The notes below the pieces were generated by a model that ran no database searches, was not told the origin of the DNA, and saw only the letters and a list, made by a program, of their open reading frames with translations. The translations under genes and the position numbers were made by a program. Below are positions 57,730 to 61,443 of a stretch of DNA of 61,443 nucleotides, piece by piece. Source of the stretch: a virus; IMG/VR virus record IMGVR_UViG_3300043399_000848, positions 1 through 61,443 of that record; one strand, given 5' to 3'. The stretch's first letter is position 1. The number at the start of each line of letters is the position of its first letter.

Positions 57730-60158
57730 CCGACCTGGCGTCACTGTCCACAGAAGAGAAGCTGGAACTTCTTCAGCTTCTGGAGATCCGCGACCGTCGC
57801 CAGCGCGAAAACATGCTGGCGTCGTACAAGCCGTACGCCAAGCAGAAGGAATTCCACAACGCAGGCGCCACGTACCGTGAACGCCTGTTCATGGCTGCTA
57901 ATCAGTGCTCAGGCCCGTGGACGTGGGTTGAAACGCCGGGCTCCAAGGCCCTGTCCGTAGATACGTTTTTCGAGCCAGGTGCACGTGTTCAAGCGTGGGA
58001 CGGTGAATCTCGATGTGTCGCTCCAGTGCGGCACGGATATCTGAAGGGCATTGAGAAAGCGTATCGTCTGGTCCTGGAGACGGGAGAGTTCTTTGACGTG
58101 ACGGCCAGTCACCAAGTGCTGACCGAACAAGGCTGGCTTTCGGTTTCCCGGATAGTGTCGCTTTCAAGTGGTCTGCGTTGCTGGCAAACAACCGAAGATT
58201 TTCTGGCCAGTTGTGTTGCGGGTGGCCGTCTACATGATCCACGACTTCCGCTGGATCCAGGTAGCGACCCAGCACGACTTCTAGAACGAGTCGGTGCTCG
58301 GGAACGTAGCCTGTGCTTCTCGCTTGAGGATGCAGAGGCGCGTACACGCTCACATACCAGCCTTTTGTCAGACAACGTCCTCCACCCCAACGCTGGCTGT
58401 GACCCGCGCCAGATCGAGGCCCTGTGCGCGCAGTTCGCAGGCCCAGCGATGAGCAGTAGCGTTCTACCGTTGACCGGTGAACACCAAGCCTTCTTGCAAC
58501 TTGCTCGTGTGTCTCACCTTCTTCCTCAATCAGGCGACGAACCTCGTCTCCTTTCTCTACCAGCAGACGTCCTGGTAGGAATTGTGGCTGGATGTTTCTC
58601 CTCTGAAGAAAAGACTGCACTACGTGAGTTTTCAGACCGAGTCGCTCGGCTATCTCTTGACGTGTCAGGCCCTGGGAGTTCCATTGAAGAACTTGGTCAA
58701 GATGCGGCTCGACTAGGGACGTTCTACCCATTTGATGGTCCTCGGCTGGTTGGTGGGAGGACGATCACTGCCGTCGTCCCGATTGGTTACCAGCCGATTC
58801 TAGACTGTCATGTGGACAGGGTCAATTGCTATTGGGCAGGCGGGGTGGTGCATCACAACAGCGGCAAGACGCTATCTGCTGCATACGAGATCGCGATCCA
58901 CGCCACCGGCCGCTACCCAGACTGGTGGCAAGGCCGCCGGTTCCACCGCCCGGTCAGCATCCTCGTCGGCTCGGAGTCTGGCGAACTGACCCGCAAGGGC
59001 CTGCAGCGCCTGATCGTGGGCTCGCCCCAGAAGCGGGAAGAGTGGGGCACTGGTGCGATCCCGAAGGAGTGCCTGGGCAACACGACGATGAAGCCCGGCG
59101 TGCCTGACGCGCTGGCCAGCGTGACTGTCAAGAACGAGTACGGCGGAGAGTCCGTCATCCAGTTCAACAGTTATGACCAAGGGCGCTCGAAGTGGCAGGC
59201 GGACACAATAGATATCGTTGCGATGGACGAAGAGCCTCCGATGGATATCTACACGGAGGCGCTGACTCGTACCAACGCGACGGGCGGTATCGTCTTCGTC
59301 ACGTTCACCCCGTTGCTGGGCATGTCCCAGGTGGTCAAGCGCTACCTGACGGAGAAGCCTGAGGGTACGACCGTCATCCGCATGACGATCGACGATGCGG
59401 AGCACTACACCCCCGAGGAGCGTGCGCGGATCATCGCCGCCTACCCCGAGCACGAGCGGGAGGCCCGGACGAAGGGCGTCCCGATGCTCGGCAGCGGCGC
59501 GGTGTTCCCCGTGGCCGAGTCCGCGATCAGCGTGGCACCGTTCGAGATCCCCGCCCATTGGGCACGGATCAACGGGATCGACTTCGGATGGGACCACCCG
59601 ACTGGCTTCGTCTGCATGGCCCACGACAGGGACACGGACACGGTCTACGTGTACGACGCCTGGAAGCTGAAGCAGACCCCCGTCATGACTCAGGCCGGGA
59701 TGGTCGTAGGCAAGGGGTACCAGAACATACCCTGGGCCTGGCCGCATGACGGCCTCCAGCATGACCGCAATTCCGGGGAGATCCTGAAGGACCAGTACCA
59801 GAAGTTCGGGATGAACATGATCTCGGAGAGGGCCCAGTTCGAGAACCGTCCCGACGGGAAGCCTGGTGGCAACAGCCTTGAGGCTGGTGTATCAATGATG
59901 CTGGAGAGAATGCAAACACGCAGACTACGCGTGTTTTCCAACTTGGAGGACTGGTTCTCGGAGTTCCGGCTGTACCACCGGAAGGAAGGGATCATCGTCA
60001 AGGAGGACGACGACATTCTGTCCGCGACGCGCTACGGGATCATGATGCTGCGCAAGGCGAAGACCTTGCTGGAGATGGAACCGAGCCGTGGCACTTTCAA
60101 CCGACCCGCTGCGAACCTGCCTGTTTTCCAGGTGTTCAACGCGGACTGTGCGTACTGA
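57726..60158 (+). CDS. terL: Large terminase subunit interrupted by an intein
   Basis: This is an 810-aa precursor; after removal of intein residues 61-378 the product is 492 aa, normal for a phage large terminase. Exteins join to give AANQ-SGKT, the Walker A loop. Walker B is VAMDEEPP near precursor 499. The nuclease domain begins near 617 with GIDFGWDHP and has further acids in DTVYVYDAW and DDDILSATRYG. The enzyme pumps and cuts DNA at the portal, whose gene follows. Activity would depend on splicing because the intein disrupts the ATP site. The GTG start overlaps the upstream stop. Confidence 0.93.
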   Translation: MTDLASLSTEEKLELLQLLEIRDRRQRENMLASYKPYAKQKEFHNAGATYRERLFMAANQCSGPWTWVETPGSKALSVDTFFEPGARVQAWDGESRCVAPVRHGYLKGIEKAYRLVLETGEFFDVTASHQVLTEQGWLSVSRIVSLSSGLRCWQTTEDFLASCVAGGRLHDPRLPLDPGSDPARLLERVGARERSLCFSLEDAEARTRSHTSLLSDNVLHPNAGCDPRQIEALCAQFAGPAMSSSVLPLTGEHQAFLQLARVSHLLPQSGDEPRLLSLPADVLVGIVAGCFSSEEKTALREFSDRVARLSLDVSGPGSSIEELGQDAARLGTFYPFDGPRLVGGRTITAVVPIGYQPILDCHVDRVNCYWAGGVVHHNSGKTLSAAYEIAIHATGRYPDWWQGRRFHRPVSILVGSESGELTRKGLQRLIVGSPQKREEWGTGAIPKECLGNTTMKPGVPDALASVTVKNEYGGESVIQFNSYDQGRSKWQADTIDIVAMDEEPPMDIYTEALTRTNATGGIVFVTFTPLLGMSQVVKRYLTEKPEGTTVIRMTIDDAEHYTPEERARIIAAYPEHEREARTKGVPMLGSGAVFPVAESAISVAPFEIPAHWARINGIDFGWDHPTGFVCMAHDRDTDTVYVYDAWKLKQTPVMTQAGMVVGKGYQNIPWAWPHDGLQHDRNSGEILKDQYQKFGMNMISERAQFENRPDGKPGGNSLEAGVSMMLERMQTRRLRVFSNLEDWFSEFRLYHRKEGIIVKEDDDILSATRYGIMMLRKAKTLLEMEPSRGTFNRPAANLPVFQVFNADCAY
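57898..58731 (-). CDS. Reverse-strand HNH homing endonuclease nested in the intein
   Basis: This is a 277-aa frame on the opposite strand of the terminase intein. Two helix-turn-helix segments come first: LTRQEIAERLGLKTHVVQSF (22-41) and ETHEQVARRLGVHRSTVERY (73-92). The HNH core follows: EHRLVLEVVLGRYL (145-158), VVDHVDGH with H166, NWPENLRL with N178, and NADH with H188. GAGGA lies seven bases before ATG 58731, with a sigma70 promoter further upstream. The last 70 or so codons are antisense to the N-splicing domain and the stop lies in extein DNA. It is presumably the nuclease that mobilises the intein; target cutting is inferred. Confidence 0.88.
   Translation of the reverse strand: MGRTSLVEPHLDQVLQWNSQGLTRQEIAERLGLKTHVVQSFLQRRNIQPQFLPGRLLVEKGDEVRRLIEEEGETHEQVARRLGVHRSTVERYCSSLGLRTARTGPRSGAGHSQRWGGGRCLTKGWYVSVYAPLHPQARSTGYVPEHRLVLEVVLGRYLDPAEVVDHVDGHPQHNWPENLRLFASNADHLKATLSGKPKASLVRSALGDWPSRQRTLPSPGPDDTLSQCPSDIRAALERHIEIHRPTLEHVHLARKTYLRTGPWSPAFQPTSTGLSTD
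57906..58859 (+). mobile_element. Intein in the terminase Walker A motif
   Basis: This is a 318-residue intein with C1 (C61 of the precursor), block B TxxH as TASH (126-129), and a C-terminal block ending GGVVHHN followed by Ser of the extein, so all nucleophiles are present. The N-splicing half is about residues 61-145 and the C half about 337-378. The roughly 190 residues between look like unstructured shadow of a reverse-strand gene, with no in-frame endonuclease motif. Base composition is visibly less GC-rich at third positions than the exteins, a sign of recent acquisition. Confidence 0.93.
58797..58825 (-). promoter_or_regulatory. Sigma70 promoter of the reverse HNH gene, inside intein codons
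   Basis: On the minus strand TTGACC (58820-58825) and TAGAAT (58797-58802) are exactly 17 bases apart, about 66 bases before ATG 58731. The spacer holds the inverted repeat CTGTC-ATGTG-GACAG (58805-58819). The same bases encode the C-terminal splicing block (QPILDCHVDRV) on the plus strand. With the GAGGA site it makes an independent expression cassette. Confidence 0.75.
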
Positions 60159-60247
60159 ATCCGCTCGGTGGGGTGGAGACGCGAAGCCTTCAAGCGATGG
60201 TGGCGTGGCGCCGGCCCGCGTAAGAAGGCAGCCGGCACCTGACAAAC

Positions 60248-61443
60248 ATGGACCAAGACAAAGACGATGACGCAGTAGGACGCGAGGCCGCTCGACAGGA
60301 GCGGCTGCAGGCGTTCGGCCGCTCGCTTGCGTCCATGCGCGACAAGTGGATCCGGTCTCGGGCCGCGACCGGCTGGGACAAGCGGATCGTCGAGTCGCTC
60401 GACCAGTACCACGGCAAGGACCCGGCGACGCGGATGGCTGCGTCGATGATGGAGTCGGTCTACCAGGGATACCCGGTCACCGTCCGCGAGGCCCTGCCGA
60501 CGCGTTCGACGGTGTTCGTCGGTATCACCCGGCAGAAGACCAACAGCGCCGAGGCCCGGCTGGCGGACATCCTGTTGCCCACCGACGACCGCAACTGGGG
60601 CATCAAGCCGTCTCCGGACCCCGACCTGGCCAAGGCGATCACGGACGACGACGAGCTCGTCGACCCGGCCACGGGCGAGCCGATCCTGTTCGACATCCAG
60701 GGCAACGTCGTGGACAACCCTCAGGAGGGCCGCCCGGCGAAGAAGTCGCAGATCGCCCAGGCCGTCCAACAGGTGGCCAGGCAGGCCGCCGACGCGATGC
60801 TGATGGAGATCGACGACCAGCTGGTCGAGTGCGACTACAACGGCGAGATCCGCAAGGTGATCCACGACGCTGCCGTGATGGGCACGGGCGTGATCAAGGG
60901 TCCGATGGTGACCCGACGGACGCGCAAGGCCTGGCGGCAGAAGAAGGATCCGGTCACTGGCGAGAAGATGTACGTGATGGAGATCGTGGACGAGCTGCGC
61001 CCGGCCTCGTTCCGCGTCGACCCGCGCTTCGTCTGGGAGGACCCGACCTGCGGCGACGATGTGAAGAAGGGTCGCGGTGTGTTCGAGCTGGCCGAGATCA
61101 ACGACAAGCAGGTCCGAGACCTGGCCAAGCAGCCCGGGTACATCAAGGCCCAGCTGCGCGAGGTCATCGAGCAGGGGCCGATGCGAAGCGCTGCCCTGTA
61201 CGAGATCCAGCGCACGGAGATCGACAAGAACAACAGCGAGGACGGGAAGAGCTTCCAGCACTGGATCTACTGGGGCGACCTCGACCGGAAGGACCTGGCC
61301 GCGGCCGGAGTCGAGGTGGGTGACGAGGACGACCCTCTGCTGTCGATCAGCGGGTGCGTGGAGATGATCAATGACGTCGTCGTCCGCGCGTACTTGAACC
61401 CCCTCGAAGACGGGTCGATCCCGTACGACTTCTACCCCTGGGA
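60248..61443 (+). CDS. Portal protein, N-terminal part (3' cut by the window edge)
   Basis: This is the beginning of the portal gene; it continues at base 3 of the window. ATG 60248 has only a weak ribosome site. The first 40 residues are charged and helical (REAARQERLQAFGRSL). Wing-like segments follow, including MGTGVIKGPMVTRRTRKAW and FRVDPRFVWEDPTC, both typical of podovirus portals. Only this part shows no stop inside the window. Across the junction the product is 747 aa. Confidence 0.88.
   Translation, partial: MDQDKDDDAVGREAARQERLQAFGRSLASMRDKWIRSRAATGWDKRIVESLDQYHGKDPATRMAASMMESVYQGYPVTVREALPTRSTVFVGITRQKTNSAEARLADILLPTDDRNWGIKPSPDPDLAKAITDDDELVDPATGEPILFDIQGNVVDNPQEGRPAKKSQIAQAVQQVARQAADAMLMEIDDQLVECDYNGEIRKVIHDAAVMGTGVIKGPMVTRRTRKAWRQKKDPVTGEKMYVMEIVDELRPASFRVDPRFVWEDPTCGDDVKKGRGVFELAEINDKQVRDLAKQPGYIKAQLREVIEQGPMRSAALYEIQRTEIDKNNSEDGKSFQHWIYWGDLDRKDLAAAGVEVGDEDDPLLSISGCVEMINDVVVRAYLNPLEDGSIPYDFYPW
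61245..61443. repeat. Right copy of terminal overlap
   Basis: Copies bases 1-199 with one silent C/T difference at 61372. Joining the two ends restores an uninterrupted portal gene. Confidence 0.9.

Noticed and set aside
57906-58859. The intein sense frame as a chance read-through of a plain HNH insertion
   Set aside because: Cys1, the TxxH block, HHN at the end and Ser +1 are all in frame, and removing the segment restores an exact Walker A motif.

Overview
The window is one essentially complete genome of a temperate, tailed, podovirus-like phage, opened inside the portal gene. Bases 1-199 recur at 61245-61443 with one synonymous difference, so the contig closes into a circle of about 61.24 kb. 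Supporting features are an N4-gp56-type major capsid protein, a large terminase, a 747-aa portal, adaptor and nozzle-like proteins, large ejection-type proteins ending in a 3494-aa polyvalent protein, no tape measure or sheath, a tyrosine integrase and an HTH repressor. The DNA is GC-rich with strong G/C third-position bias. A phage-borne PEP-CTERM surface protein suggests a Gram-negative host with an exosortase; a Burkholderiales-like betaproteobacterium is the best guess (inference).

Layout. (1) Rightward late arm: small and large terminase and portal (57014 across the junction to 1247), neck and decoration proteins and a repeat-bearing fibre (1250-5577), scaffold and capsid (5668-8742), adaptor, nozzle and an S74 chaperone fibre (8827-14038), lysis genes with a GH24 endolysin and overlapping Rz/Rz1 (14035-16348), ejection proteins and the giant polyvalent protein (16350-32043), then integrase (32335-33351). 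(2) Leftward early arm (42912 down to 33378): RecB/Cas4-like nuclease (DUF2800), ssDNA-binding protein (DUF2815), DHH phosphoesterase, family A DNA polymerase, DUF5664 and MazG nucleotide-pool enzymes, small membrane proteins, and HTH/excisionase-like proteins converging on the integrase. (3) Immunity region 42913-43836: an XRE-type repressor between a palindromic operator and a rightward promoter. (4) Rightward early arm 43837-53830: small regulators, a PEP-CTERM protein, a hexapeptide-repeat protein, an array of small paralogues, primase-helicase, an iteron-rich origin candidate, VRR-NUC nuclease, SNF2-like helicase and HNH nuclease. (5) Leftward accessory operon 56068-53883 of unknown small genes, driven by two nearly identical promoters and closed by an intrinsic terminator.

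The most striking object is in the large terminase gene. An intein (57906-58859) interrupts the Walker A motif between Q60 and the SGKT segment. Almost the whole intein is also open on the opposite strand, where a 277-codon gene encodes two helix-turn-helix segments followed by an HNH nuclease. That reverse gene has its own Shine-Dalgarno site and a near-consensus sigma70 promoter, both lying inside the codons of the C-terminal splicing domain. Inteins normally carry their endonuclease in frame between the splicing halves. Here splicing domain and presumed homing endonuclease are on opposite strands and overlap, which would uncouple nuclease expression from terminase expression.
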